Both the position numbers and the translations under genes were made by a program. A DNA stretch of 64,000 nt from DASUAS01 sp036502765. GTDB taxonomy: Bacteria; Actinomycetota; Acidimicrobiia; IMCC26256; DASPTH01. The DNA is taken from NCBI GenBank assembly GCA_036502765.1, contig DASXXX010000031.1, positions 62,001-126,000 of the forward strand, written 5' to 3'. The notes under the pieces were generated by a model, which saw nothing but the letters and a program-made list of their open reading frames with translations, ran no database searches and was not told the origin of the DNA. Below, one piece after another: positions 16,057-24,496 of the stretch (position 1 is its first letter; every line of letters starts with the position of its first letter).

Positions 16057-16898
16057 CGTTGCGACGCGGGCGCGGGTGCGGGTGTGTCGACGGGATCGAC
16101 CTCGCCCTCGCCGAGGTAGGCGTCGCGCACCTGCTGGTTCTGCTGGATCTCCTCGGGGAGGCCGGAAGCGAGTACCGATCCGAGGTCGAGCACGACGATC
16201 CGGTCGCTGTGCTCCATGACGAAGCCGGCGTTGTGCTCGACCAGCAGGACCGCGCAGCCGGTTTCTCCGCGCACGGCTTCGATCTGTGCGCCGAGTCGCT
16301 CGATCTCGGTTTCGTCGAGGCCCGAGGCGGGTTCGTCGAGCAGGAGGACCTTCGGAGGATCCGCGATCGCACGCGCGAACTCGACCATGCGAGCGACTCC
16401 GATGGGCAGGGAGCCGGCGAGCTCGTGTCGGAGGGGGAGAAGGCCGCAACGGTCCATCACCTCCTCGACTCGTTCGCGGCGGGCGCGCTCGCGGCGGTGT
16501 CGCGTCGGGAAGGTGACCAGGTCGGCGAGGAAGCCACCGCCACCGCCTCGCCATTCCAAAGCGGTGAGCACGTTGTCCTCGACCGAGAGCCACCCGAATG
16601 TCTGCACTCGTTGAAAGGTGCGACGCAATCCGCGACGGGCACGTCCAGCTGGCGCGCGCCGCGTGACGTCGGAGCCGTCGAGCACGACACGGCCCTGGTT
16701 CGGTGAACGGACCCCGGAGATCACGTCGAACAGGGTCGTCTTGCCTGCACCGTTCGGGCCGATGATTCCGAGGACCTCGCCGGGCGCGGCGTCGAAGCTC
16801 ACGTCACCCAACGCGACGATGCCGCCGAACCTCACCGTGATCCCCTGGAGCTGGATCCTCGGATCGGCCCGTTCGTCGGCGTGCAGTTCGTCGGACAC
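16053..16898 (-). CDS. ABC importer ATPase, LivG type
   Basis: A 281-residue nucleotide-binding subunit of a branched-chain-amino-acid-type importer. Walker A is GPNGAGKTT, Walker B VLLLDEPASGLD, and the signature is degenerate, LPIGVARMVEFARA in place of LSGGQ; the C-terminal NQQVRDAYLGE is typical of LivG. GTG 16898, after a run of G residues, is used because the preceding in-frame sequence is unrelated. The partner ATPase (LivF) is fused to both permeases at 21384-24329 and the binding proteins are elsewhere, so this importer is spread over four loci. It heads the SDR-P450 operon. The C-terminal tail is Pro/Ala-rich. Confidence 0.9.
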   Translation of the reverse strand: MSDELHADERADPRIQLQGITVRFGGIVALGDVSFDAAPGEVLGIIGPNGAGKTTLFDVISGVRSPNQGRVVLDGSDVTRRAPAGRARRGLRRTFQRVQTFGWLSVEDNVLTALEWRGGGGGFLADLVTFPTRHRRERARRERVEEVMDRCGLLPLRHELAGSLPIGVARMVEFARAIADPPKVLLLDEPASGLDETEIERLGAQIEAVRGETGCAVLLVEHNAGFVMEHSDRIVVLDLGSVLASGLPEEIQQNQQVRDAYLGEGEVDPVDTPAPAPASQR

Positions 16899-16993
16899 GA
16901 CGCAGACCCCCCACGTGAAAGCGACTCGGCGTCGGCCAGCGAGCGCCGCGATCGATCGTAGCCGCTGAACGTGCAGAGCGACAGATGATGTCC

Positions 16994-16999
16994 TATTGT
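16994..16999 (+). promoter_or_regulatory. -10 hexamer for a leaderless transcript
   Basis: TATTGT ends eight bases before the ATG of the fused CoA-transferase at 17008. No ribosome-binding site is visible, so transcription probably begins at or within a base or two of the start codon. Confidence 0.45.
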
Positions 17000-17007
17000 T
17001 CCGTCCG

Positions 17008-19251
17008 ATGGGGCCGACACCTTTTCTCTCCGGCCTGTCCGTGCTCGAGTTCGGCGACGGCGTCGCGGGGGCGGTCGCCGCCGGCACGCTCGCACTGCTC
17101 GGGGCCGACGTCACCAAGGCGATCGAAGATCCACCCCGGCTCGCCCGCCACCAGCCGATGTTGGATCACGTCGGCGTTCCGCCCTGGCCCTTGCTGCCGT
17201 CGGTGCTCGACCGTTCGAAGCGACTCGTCGCGGCCGACGATCCGCGAGTGCACAACCTCTCGATCACCGCCGACATCGTCATCGACGACCGTGTCGACGG
17301 CATCGACGACGCCGAGACGTATCTCCGGCGAGTCGGCGAACGCAACCTGTCGGTCTGGCTCACGATCTCGCCGTTCGGCCTGAGTGGTCCTCGAACTGCA
17401 CGTCGAGGAGGTGAGCTGATCGCGCAGGCGGCGGGTGGTCTCCTTTCGACCATCGAACCCGTCGGTGGCGGGCGCCCGACGTCGCCGCCAGGGTTCGTCG
17501 CATTGCGCGCCGTCGGCCATGTTGCCGCGTTGGCGGCACTCCACGGGATCGACCGGTTCCGTGGCGACGGCTGCCCAACGCACGTCGATGTGTCTGCACA
17601 AGAAGCGGTGGTCTTCACGGGCGCGCTCCCGGAGTGCGCACACCTCTTGTTCCGGTGTCCCGGGCGCGCCGGGAGCGGACGGTACGTCGCGCCGTCGGGT
17701 CTCTTCCCATGTCGCGACGGACTGGTGCGCATTGCCGCCATCGAGGACCACCAGTGGAAGGGCATGGTCGCATGCCTCGGCACTCCCACCTGGACCGAGG
17801 GCCTCGAGACCCGCCCGGCCCGAGCCGAGCACGCCGCGATGATCACCGAGCGGGTTGGCGAATGGAGCGCGCAGCAACGCAAGGCCGAATGCGCGGATCT
17901 CCTCCAGCGCAACGGTGTGCCGTCGACGCCGGTGAACGGTCCTGACGAACTGCTGACTTCGACGCAGTTCCAGAGCCGCGGGTTCCTGGTGCAAACCGAC
18001 GTCGACGGCGTGCGCGCGACGGTTCCCGGAGCGCCGTGGGTCGTGACGACGGTGGACCCCGCCCGTCGGGTGGGGCCGGCATCGCAGACTCCCGTGCCGC
18101 CACGGCTGGCGGGCCTCCGTGTGACCGAGCTCACGCACGTGCTCGCCGGTCCCATCGTCGGCTCCCTGCTCGGCGCGATGGGCGCCGACGTCGTTCGCCT
18201 CGAAGACGAACGTCGCCTCGACATCTACCGTCGAACCGGACCCTTCGCCGAAGGAGTCGCCGGCGTCGAACGAGGTGCCTACTTCGCGGCCGCGAACTTC
18301 TCGAAGCGCAGCGTCGTGGCGGGCGCCGAAGAGATGGACGCCGCCGTCGCGCTCCTCCTGGACCGCACCGACGTCGTCATCGAGAACATCGGCCGTTCCC
18401 GCCTCGAGCGACTCGGTGTGCTCCCGGAGAAGGTGACGCACGAACACGACGCCCTGTTCCTGCACGTCTCCGGGTTCGGTACCGATGGACCCCTCGCCGA
18501 GTACCGCGTCTACGCGAACAACGTGCAGGCGTACGGAGGTCTCGCTCACCTCACCCGGGATGCACAGGGCGAGCCGGCACACCTGGCGACGGTGCTGGCC
18601 GACCCGCTCTCTTCGGTCGTGGCGGCAACGGCCGTCGCGGCGTGGGCGCTCGGACCTCAACGGGGTACGGGCGTCGACGTCGACCTGTCGATGGCCGAAG
18701 TGGTCGCGAGTCTGCTCGGCGAGTTCGTCGCCGAAGCATCCGCCAGCCGGAGTGTCACGGTGCCACTCGGAAACACGCTCGCACCGTTCTCGCCCCACGG
18801 TGTCTTCGCGTCTCGTGACGAGCGTTGGTTCGCGGTGGCGGTGCAGGCGGACGACGAATGGCGTCGCCTCGTCGACGCCCTCGACCACCCACCCGAGTTG
18901 ACCGAGTCCAGATGGAATCGCGAGCCCGAACGATGGCGCGAACGCGACGTGATCGAGCGATGTCTGGCCGACGTGATCGCTCGATGGGACGCCGACGCGC
19001 TCGACGAGGTGCTTGCCGCGGCCGAGGTGCGCGCGGCGGCGGTGCATCGTGCAGTCGACCTCCTCGCCGACGACCATCTCCGCGACCGGGGCTTCTTCCC
19101 GGCGTTCGCCCATCCCGACCCGGATCTGCACGATGCCCGCCTCGTCGGCATGCCGTGGCGCCTGGTGGGGGAGGGTCCTCTTGCGCAGGGCGCGCCTCCG
19201 CATCTTGGCGACGCCAACGCCGACTTCGACGTGAACGGGATGAGACGGTGA
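17008..19251 (+). CDS. Tandem-domain CaiB/BaiF CoA-transferase (two domains fused)
   Basis: A 747-residue protein, about twice the usual length, made of two family III CoA-transferase domains: roughly 1-355 and 366-747. The second domain keeps the catalytic Asp, Asp532 in VLADPLSSVV, and the GTGVDVDLSMAEV block. The first domain has no Asp at the matching place (PGFVALRAVGH, about 161-171), although its VDVSAQEAVVF block is present. Family III enzymes are interlocked dimers, so one half may be catalytic and the other structural. The separate genes at 28817 and 30046 show the same split of catalytic and non-catalytic subunits. It leads a coupled operon with an OB-fold protein, a thiolase-like protein and an SDR. 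Confidence 0.88.
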   Translation: MGPTPFLSGLSVLEFGDGVAGAVAAGTLALLGADVTKAIEDPPRLARHQPMLDHVGVPPWPLLPSVLDRSKRLVAADDPRVHNLSITADIVIDDRVDGIDDAETYLRRVGERNLSVWLTISPFGLSGPRTARRGGELIAQAAGGLLSTIEPVGGGRPTSPPGFVALRAVGHVAALAALHGIDRFRGDGCPTHVDVSAQEAVVFTGALPECAHLLFRCPGRAGSGRYVAPSGLFPCRDGLVRIAAIEDHQWKGMVACLGTPTWTEGLETRPARAEHAAMITERVGEWSAQQRKAECADLLQRNGVPSTPVNGPDELLTSTQFQSRGFLVQTDVDGVRATVPGAPWVVTTVDPARRVGPASQTPVPPRLAGLRVTELTHVLAGPIVGSLLGAMGADVVRLEDERRLDIYRRTGPFAEGVAGVERGAYFAAANFSKRSVVAGAEEMDAAVALLLDRTDVVIENIGRSRLERLGVLPEKVTHEHDALFLHVSGFGTDGPLAEYRVYANNVQAYGGLAHLTRDAQGEPAHLATVLADPLSSVVAATAVAAWALGPQRGTGVDVDLSMAEVVASLLGEFVAEASASRSVTVPLGNTLAPFSPHGVFASRDERWFAVAVQADDEWRRLVDALDHPPELTESRWNREPERWRERDVIERCLADVIARWDADALDEVLAAAEVRAAAVHRAVDLLADDHLRDRGFFPAFAHPDPDLHDARLVGMPWRLVGEGPLAQGAPPHLGDANADFDVNGMRR

Positions 19252-19508
19252 CGGCCACGAGACTTGACGATGTTGCCGCCGAGATGTGGGCCGCAACGTG
19301 GATCTCGGGACCATGCCCGGTCGAAGGCTTCGGGAATGACGACGGCTACGCCGTGGCGTGGGTCCAGGTGGATGACGGACCGCGACTCCAGGCGCTCGTC
19401 GCCGGCGCGAACGCTCCTGCGCCCGGAACGCGCGGCTGGGTGAACCGCCACCTCGTCGGCGACGAATCCATCGACGTCTTCAGCGCGCGGGTTGGAACGT
19501 CGGAGTGA
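19248..19508 (+). CDS. Short DUF35-type OB-fold protein lacking the zinc ribbon
   Basis: An 86-residue protein resembling the OB-fold half of DUF35 proteins (GYAVAWVQVDDGPRLQALVAG, then PGTRGWVNRHLV). The usual N-terminal four-Cys rubredoxin-like zinc ribbon is absent. GTG 19248 overlaps the CoA-transferase stop (GTGA), and its own TGA shares one base with the next ATG at 19508. DUF35 proteins form complexes with thiolase-like enzymes: in actinobacterial steroid side-chain degradation the DUF35 domain of ChsH2 binds the aldolase Ltp2. The placement directly before a thiolase-like gene makes this its likely accessory subunit. Two full-length relatives lie at 31745 and 41928. Confidence 0.7.
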   Translation: MTATRLDDVAAEMWAATWISGPCPVEGFGNDDGYAVAWVQVDDGPRLQALVAGANAPAPGTRGWVNRHLVGDESIDVFSARVGTSE

Positions 19509-20632
19509 TGTCAGCATGGGTCATCGGTGCCGGGATGCTGCCGTGCGGCAGGCACTCCGACACGCCGCTCCACGAGCTCGGTGCCGAGGCAGCACGCCTC
19601 GCACTCGACGACGCGGGACTTCCGTACGACCAGGTCGGCGAGGTGTTCACGTCGTCGATGCTCGCACCGCCACAGACCGCTCTCCGGGTTGCCCACTCGC
19701 TCGGTCGCACGGGAGTCCCCGTGACCGCGATCGAGAGTGCCTCGGCCGGAGGACTGGTGGCATTGCGTCATGCTGCGTGGGCGGTGTGGTCGGGCCGCTG
19801 CGAGACCGCGTTGGCCGTCGGGTACGAGAAGTCCACGATGCTCGAGCCGGGTGGTGTCGTCCCCAAGCCTCGAGACGTGTGGGACCTGTTCCCACCGCAG
19901 CTCAGCTACGCGATCGACGCGACCCGGTTCCTGTACGAACAGGGACAGGGTCCAGAGCTGTTCGCCGCGGTCGCAGCGAAGTCATGGAACTGCGCGGCGC
20001 GCAACGAGCTCGCCGCACGGCGACCCGATCACGAGGTCACGATCGAGGAAGTGCTCGGGGCGAGGATGGTGGCGACGCCGCTCACTCGCATGATGTGTCA
20101 CGCCTCCGTCGACGGTGCGGCCGCGGTCGTCGTGTCACGGGATGCCGTGCCGGAGGCAGTCGAACTGCTCGCCGTCGAGCAGACCAGCCTCGTGGAAGAT
20201 GCGAGTTGGCCTCGCGTCGGACCGACCATCGGTCCGCCTTCGCAGACCGCTCGCACCGCGCGGCGGGCATTCGAGATCGCGGGCATCGCGCCGAGTGATG
20301 TCGGGATCGTCTCGTTGCACGACATGTGCGCCAGCGAGGAAGTGGTGACGCTGGTGGAGCTCGGGGTCTGCGACGCCGATGAGATCGCCGACCTCGTGTT
20401 CAGCGGTGGGCTCTCGGTCAAAGGTCGGTTGCCGACCAACGTCGACGGAGGGTGTCTCGCTCGCGGTCATCCGATGGGTGCGACTGCCTTGGCGCAGACC
20501 GTCGACGTCGTCCGGCAGCTCCGGGGCCGTGCGGCGGCGCGACAGGTCGCCGACGTGCACACCGGTGTCGTGCAGACGGTCGGCGGCGGTGGGTCCGCGG
20601 CGGTCGCGGTGTTGCGCCGCTCGGACGTGTGA
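19508..20632 (+). CDS. Thiolase-like protein lacking the nucleophilic cysteine
   Basis: A 374-residue protein of the thiolase/SCP-x fold. Where thiolases have ENACASG it reads ESASAGG (residues 76-82), so the nucleophilic Cys is Ser79. The later GHPMGAT histidine motif is kept, but the second Cys motif is VGGGGSA. Ordinary thiolysis is therefore unlikely; Ltp2-like retro-aldolases of steroid side-chain degradation share this loss and also pair with DUF35 proteins. ATG 19508 abuts the OB-fold gene (TGATG); GTG 19505 would add one residue. It differs from the other two thiolase-like proteins here, which lack this histidine motif but have a conserved LYDxF segment. Confidence 0.8.
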   Translation: MSAWVIGAGMLPCGRHSDTPLHELGAEAARLALDDAGLPYDQVGEVFTSSMLAPPQTALRVAHSLGRTGVPVTAIESASAGGLVALRHAAWAVWSGRCETALAVGYEKSTMLEPGGVVPKPRDVWDLFPPQLSYAIDATRFLYEQGQGPELFAAVAAKSWNCAARNELAARRPDHEVTIEEVLGARMVATPLTRMMCHASVDGAAAVVVSRDAVPEAVELLAVEQTSLVEDASWPRVGPTIGPPSQTARTARRAFEIAGIAPSDVGIVSLHDMCASEEVVTLVELGVCDADEIADLVFSGGLSVKGRLPTNVDGGCLARGHPMGATALAQTVDVVRQLRGRAAARQVADVHTGVVQTVGGGGSAAVAVLRRSDV

Positions 20633-21405
20633 TCGTGGGATCAGCTGCTCGGGTCACGCTCGTCACCGGGGCGGGATCCGGCATGGGGCGCGCCCTGTGT
20701 GAACGGCTGGCGGCGCGAGGCGAGGCAGTCGTGGCTGTCGACATCGACGGTGCGAAGCTCGCGTGGACCGACGGATGGGCGGCGGTCGTCCCCCACACCG
20801 CAGACGTCACCCATGAGGATGACAACGACGCGATGGTCGCGTTCGCGGTCGACCAGTTCGGTGGTCTCGACGCCGCCGCGCTGAACGCCGGGATCGATGT
20901 CGTCGGGACGGTCGACCAGCTGCCGATGGAGCGGTTCGATCGCGTGCTCGACGTCAATCTCCGCGGCGTGGTGCTGGGCATCCGATCGGTCATCCCGGCC
21001 CTGCGGGCCCGCGCCGGCGGTTCGATCGTGGTGACGTCGTCGATGGGTGGGTTGGTGGGGCAGGTCGGTCGGTCCGCGTACGGCGTCGCGAAGGCCGGCC
21101 TCGTGAACCTGGTGAAGACCGTTTCGCTCGAAGTCGGCCACGAGCGGATCAGGATCAACGCGGTGTGCCCGGGACCCATCCGCGACACGGACATGAGCGC
21201 GGGGTTCGACGTCCGCCATCCTGACCTGTACCGCGAGTTCGCCAACCGCACTGCACTCAAGCGCTTCGGCAGCGCCGAAGAGGTCGCAGCGGTCATGGAC
21301 TTCTTGCTGTCGCGCGCCGCGTCCTATGTCACCGGAGCCGCGGTCCCCGTCGACGGCGGAACGACTGCGGGTGCGGCATTGGATCAACCGCTGGGCAACC
21401 TCTGA
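20629..21405 (+). CDS. Short-chain dehydrogenase/reductase
   Basis: A 258-residue SDR with TGAGSGMG cofactor motif, NAG in LNAGIDVVG, and catalytic Tyr-Lys in SAYGVAKAGLVNL; the C-terminal VPVDGGTTAG is typical of FabG-like members. GTG 20629 overlaps the thiolase-like stop by four bases; GTG 20635 is a possible alternative. It is the last gene of a four-gene coupled operon and could oxidise a hydroxyacyl-CoA or reduce a carbonyl released by aldol cleavage. Its last 22 bases overlap the 3' end of the transporter gene on the other strand. Confidence 0.88.
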   Translation: MIVGSAARVTLVTGAGSGMGRALCERLAARGEAVVAVDIDGAKLAWTDGWAAVVPHTADVTHEDDNDAMVAFAVDQFGGLDAAALNAGIDVVGTVDQLPMERFDRVLDVNLRGVVLGIRSVIPALRARAGGSIVVTSSMGGLVGQVGRSAYGVAKAGLVNLVKTVSLEVGHERIRINAVCPGPIRDTDMSAGFDVRHPDLYREFANRTALKRFGSAEEVAAVMDFLLSRAASYVTGAAVPVDGGTTAGAALDQPLGNL

Positions 21406-24329
21406 GCGGTCGGCGCCGCGGCACCGAGGTACGCGGCGGTCAGCTGGTGCAGGTCGGCCTCGGCCCGAGGCCCGCACCACACGATCCTGCCGAGCTCCAT
21501 GTAGGCGATCACGTCCGCGATCTCCAGCGCGTTGCGCGCGTGTTCTTCGACGAGGAGCACGGCACATCCCCGATCCCGCAACTCCTCGATCGCTCGCATC
21601 ACGACATCGGCGGCGAGTGGCGCGAGGCCGAGAGTCGGTTCGTCGGCGATGAGGACGTGAGGAGGATCGGCGAGGGCGGGGGCGAGGCTCAGCATCTGCT
21701 GTTCGCCACCGGAGAGAAGCCCGGCGGTCTGCTTCCGCCGTTCCCGCAGGATGGGGAACCGATCGAAGGCGAGCTCCCGGAGGGCAGGATCCCGGAGGAG
21801 CACGGTGAGGTTGTCCTCGACGGTGAGCCCCGGGAAGATGCCCCGTGCCTCCGGCACGAGTTGCACCCCGAGCTTGCGGGCGCGGTCGAAGGGCATCATC
21901 TTCGTGATGTCGTCGCCGTCGACGACCACCTTCCCGGTCTGGGCGTCCACGAGCCCGCTGGCAACCGCACAGAACGTCGACTTCCCGGCTCCGTTGGCTC
22001 CCAAGAGCGCAACGATCGTGCCGGGCGCGATCCCGAGCGTCACACCGTGGAGCACTTCGACGTCTCCGTAACCTGCGACCACACGCTCGAGGGACAGCGC
22101 CGCGCCATCGAGGGTCGCCGCGCCGGTGGGGTCCGCGGGCCCAGGTCGGCCGCTCGTGTGCTGCTGTTCGTGTTCGGGGACCTCGCCTCCGTGCACCTCG
22201 GCCTCGATGCGCTCGATGGCTGCTTCGCGCTCCTTCTTTCGGCGCTTGGCGAGGCGTTGTTGGCCGGAGAGCGCCAAGATCCCGTCGGGTTCCTGGGCGA
22301 GGTTGATCGCTCCGAGGCCGGACAGGATCGCCACGAAGTAGATGGAGTTCATGAGGTCGGTGACCGAGCCCTGCGGGAGGATGTCGGTCGCGAGCCAGTG
22401 GAAGATCGCGGGCGAGCACGCCAGCGCGAAGCCGGCGAGCAGCGCGCCGCCGGGTCGACGGATCCCGAAGGTGACGGCAAGGGACAGCCAGAAGAGCGTG
22501 ACGTAGGGGCCGGCGCTCTTGTCGGTGAAGATGAACGTCTGCATGCCGAGGAACGCTCCGGCGAAGCCGGCGAGCGCGCCCGAGAACGCGAAGAGCAGGA
22601 TCTTCGATCGTCCCGAGCGGATGCCGGTCGCCTCCGCGGCGACTTCCGAGCTGCGAACCGCGTACGTCGCCCGACCGGACGGCGAGCGCATGAGTGAGTG
22701 GATCAGGAGCGTGGCGACGCCGAAGATCACCAACATCACCAGGATCTGGTCTTCGACGCGCGCGAGGTCGATGATCGGTTGGGGACCCTTCACGAGCAGG
22801 TCGTTGATCCAGTTCAAGCCCGGGATGTCGATGGTGGGGGTGCGGATGGCCCAGCCGCTCGAGTCGTTGTTGAATCCGTTCTGGCTGAAGATCAACACGT
22901 CCGCGGAGAACGCGAGCGCGAGCGTGCCGATCGCGAGGCTCGCTCCGCTCAGGCGCCGCACCGGGATTGCGACCAACGCGCCCGTGGCCGCGGCGACGAT
23001 CGCGCCGAGGAGCGCGGCGAGCAGGAAGTTGAGTTGGCCGTGGGTGGCCACCAACGGCAGGTCGAAGCCCCAGTCGTAATTCAGGGCCCAGCCCGCGGTC
23101 AGTCCACCGGCGGTGACGAAGGTCGCCTGCGCGAGGCTCACCATGCCGCCCATGCCGGTGATGACCACGAACGACAGAAAGATCAGCCCCATGGTCAAGC
23201 CGAGGACGATGAGTCCCTGCTCGTAGGAGTCGGCCTGCAGTGCGGGAACGTTGATCCAGTCGAGTGAGAACGCCACGAGGCAGATCGTCGCGATCACCCA
23301 TGGCAGCCGGCGCCGCCACGGCGGGAGCCCGGTGCGGTGGTCGGGGCGGGGAACGTCGTCGGCGACCGACCCGGCCTGCCGGTCGCGCTTGCGCGACGAG
23401 ACCCAGAAGAGCAACAAGAGCAGGGTGATGACGTACGGCACGGACGAGCGGAGACCGCTGAGGTTGGCCAGGAAGTCGGGAAGCACCTCGGTGCTGTAAC
23501 CGGCGACGAGGTTGGCGACGATGCCGAGGAGGAGCCCGCCGACGAGGGCGATCGGGATCGAGCGGAGCCGCGCCAGCGCGACGGCGGCCAGCGACCCGAG
23601 CACGATGAAGGTGATCGTCGTCTCGTCGAGTGAAAACAGCGGAGCGATCAGCACGCCACCGAGTCCGGCGAGGATCATCGTGAGGATCCACGCGACCGCG
23701 GAGCTGCGTGCGGCATTGACGCCACGGAGCTGGGCCAACTGCTCGCGGTCGACGACGGCGCGCATCTCGAGGCCGATGCGGGTGCGCCGGAGCACGAACC
23801 AGAGGAGGATCGCGGCGACGACTGCGCAGATCAGCACCGCGAGCTGGTCGGTGTTCAACGCGATGTGGTCGCTGATCCTGATGGTCTTCGCCGGCGATGG
23901 GCCGATCCCGGGGGGTTGGACGTTGCCCTGGTCTGCCTTGTTCGTGGGCAATCCGAGATCGAAGAGCCCGTTGCCCACCGCCTCGACGAGCCAGTTCGTG
24001 AGACTCGGCAGTGCCACCAGGAGACCGATCGTGCCGACGATCCGCGCGTAGACGGGAGCGTGTGCAAGTCGACGGAGCAGGATCCGGTCGAGGAACAACC
24101 CGAGCAGGGGAGCGAAGACGAACACCGAGATGATGAGCGAGGGCACGATCGGGATTCCCTGGCCGACGTGCAGTTGGTAATAGAGGTACGCGACGGTGAA
24201 CGCGACCGCGCCGTGCGCGAAGTTGAAGATGCCCGACGTCTGGTAGGTGAGGACGAGCCCTGCCGCCATGATGGCGTAGATCGAGCCGGTGACCGCGCCT
24301 GAGATGACGATGTCGATCAGCTTGTTCAT
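21384..24329 (-). CDS. Fused ABC importer: LivH permease, LivM permease and LivF ATPase in one chain
   Basis: A 981-residue single chain. Residues 1-311 are a LivH-type permease (TSGIFNFAHGA motif, multiple membrane segments); 341-690 a LivM-type permease (TGMGGMVSLAQATF); 690-740 a charged linker rich in Lys, Arg and Glu; 745-970 a LivF-type ATPase with Walker A GANGAGKST at 777-785, signature LSGGE at 872-876, Walker B LIADEP and H-loop His930. LivH-LivM fusions are known, but adding the ATPase is uncommon. ATG 24329 starts the first membrane segment. The importer also needs LivG (16053-16898) and a binding protein (7757 or 57445). No frameshift or stop interrupts the joins. Confidence 0.92.
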   Translation of the reverse strand: MNKLIDIVISGAVTGSIYAIMAAGLVLTYQTSGIFNFAHGAVAFTVAYLYYQLHVGQGIPIVPSLIISVFVFAPLLGLFLDRILLRRLAHAPVYARIVGTIGLLVALPSLTNWLVEAVGNGLFDLGLPTNKADQGNVQPPGIGPSPAKTIRISDHIALNTDQLAVLICAVVAAILLWFVLRRTRIGLEMRAVVDREQLAQLRGVNAARSSAVAWILTMILAGLGGVLIAPLFSLDETTITFIVLGSLAAVALARLRSIPIALVGGLLLGIVANLVAGYSTEVLPDFLANLSGLRSSVPYVITLLLLLFWVSSRKRDRQAGSVADDVPRPDHRTGLPPWRRRLPWVIATICLVAFSLDWINVPALQADSYEQGLIVLGLTMGLIFLSFVVITGMGGMVSLAQATFVTAGGLTAGWALNYDWGFDLPLVATHGQLNFLLAALLGAIVAAATGALVAIPVRRLSGASLAIGTLALAFSADVLIFSQNGFNNDSSGWAIRTPTIDIPGLNWINDLLVKGPQPIIDLARVEDQILVMLVIFGVATLLIHSLMRSPSGRATYAVRSSEVAAEATGIRSGRSKILLFAFSGALAGFAGAFLGMQTFIFTDKSAGPYVTLFWLSLAVTFGIRRPGGALLAGFALACSPAIFHWLATDILPQGSVTDLMNSIYFVAILSGLGAINLAQEPDGILALSGQQRLAKRRKKEREAAIERIEAEVHGGEVPEHEQQHTSGRPGPADPTGAATLDGAALSLERVVAGYGDVEVLHGVTLGIAPGTIVALLGANGAGKSTFCAVASGLVDAQTGKVVVDGDDITKMMPFDRARKLGVQLVPEARGIFPGLTVEDNLTVLLRDPALRELAFDRFPILRERRKQTAGLLSGGEQQMLSLAPALADPPHVLIADEPTLGLAPLAADVVMRAIEELRDRGCAVLLVEEHARNALEIADVIAYMELGRIVWCGPRAEADLHQLTAAYLGAAAPTAQRLPSG

Positions 24330-24450
24330 GCGTCCTCTGCGTGCTCGAACCGCTGTCGACCGCGACAGCCGGTGCCTTCGCGTTCCGTGGTCATGGCCCC
24401 CCAGCGCATCGACGCAGGTGTTCGCAATCATGTCGCGACGAGGCGCAACA

Positions 24451-24478
24451 TGTCAACAAACAATGCTCAATTGTACAG
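24451..24478 (-). promoter_or_regulatory. Transporter promoter with -35 TTGACA and partial operator
   Basis: Read on the minus strand, a perfect -35 hexamer TTGACA lies at 24456-24451 and a CATGAT hexamer follows about 18 bases on. The flanking 24456-24478 segment resembles the element at 5570-5592 (ACAAACAATG, then CA and GTACAG) but has only one TGTAC-type half. It would drive the fused importer gene 120 bases downstream. Confidence 0.5.
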
Positions 24479-24496
24479 CCACCGTGGGCTCACGGG

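Noticed and set aside
16993..19314. A 773-codon minus-strand open frame opposite the fused CoA-transferase
   Set aside because: Composition is Arg/His/Asp-rich without motifs, as expected opposite a GC-rich gene; the plus-strand frame has two recognisable domains and coupled neighbours.
19505..19510. GTG 19505 as the thiolase-like start
   Set aside because: It is possible and would add one residue, but ATG 19508 with TGATG coupling is the simpler choice; the difference does not affect function.
20641..23691. A 1016-codon open frame overlapping the fused transporter gene
   Set aside because: It is on the same strand as the transporter gene but in another frame, extremely rich in Arg, Pro and His, and has no family motif, whereas the transporter frame carries clear permease and ATPase motifs.
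24451..24478. A full third copy of the 32-bp element
   Set aside because: Only the left ACAAACAATG run and one GTACAG half match; the second TGTAC arm is missing, so it is listed only as a promoter with a partial site.
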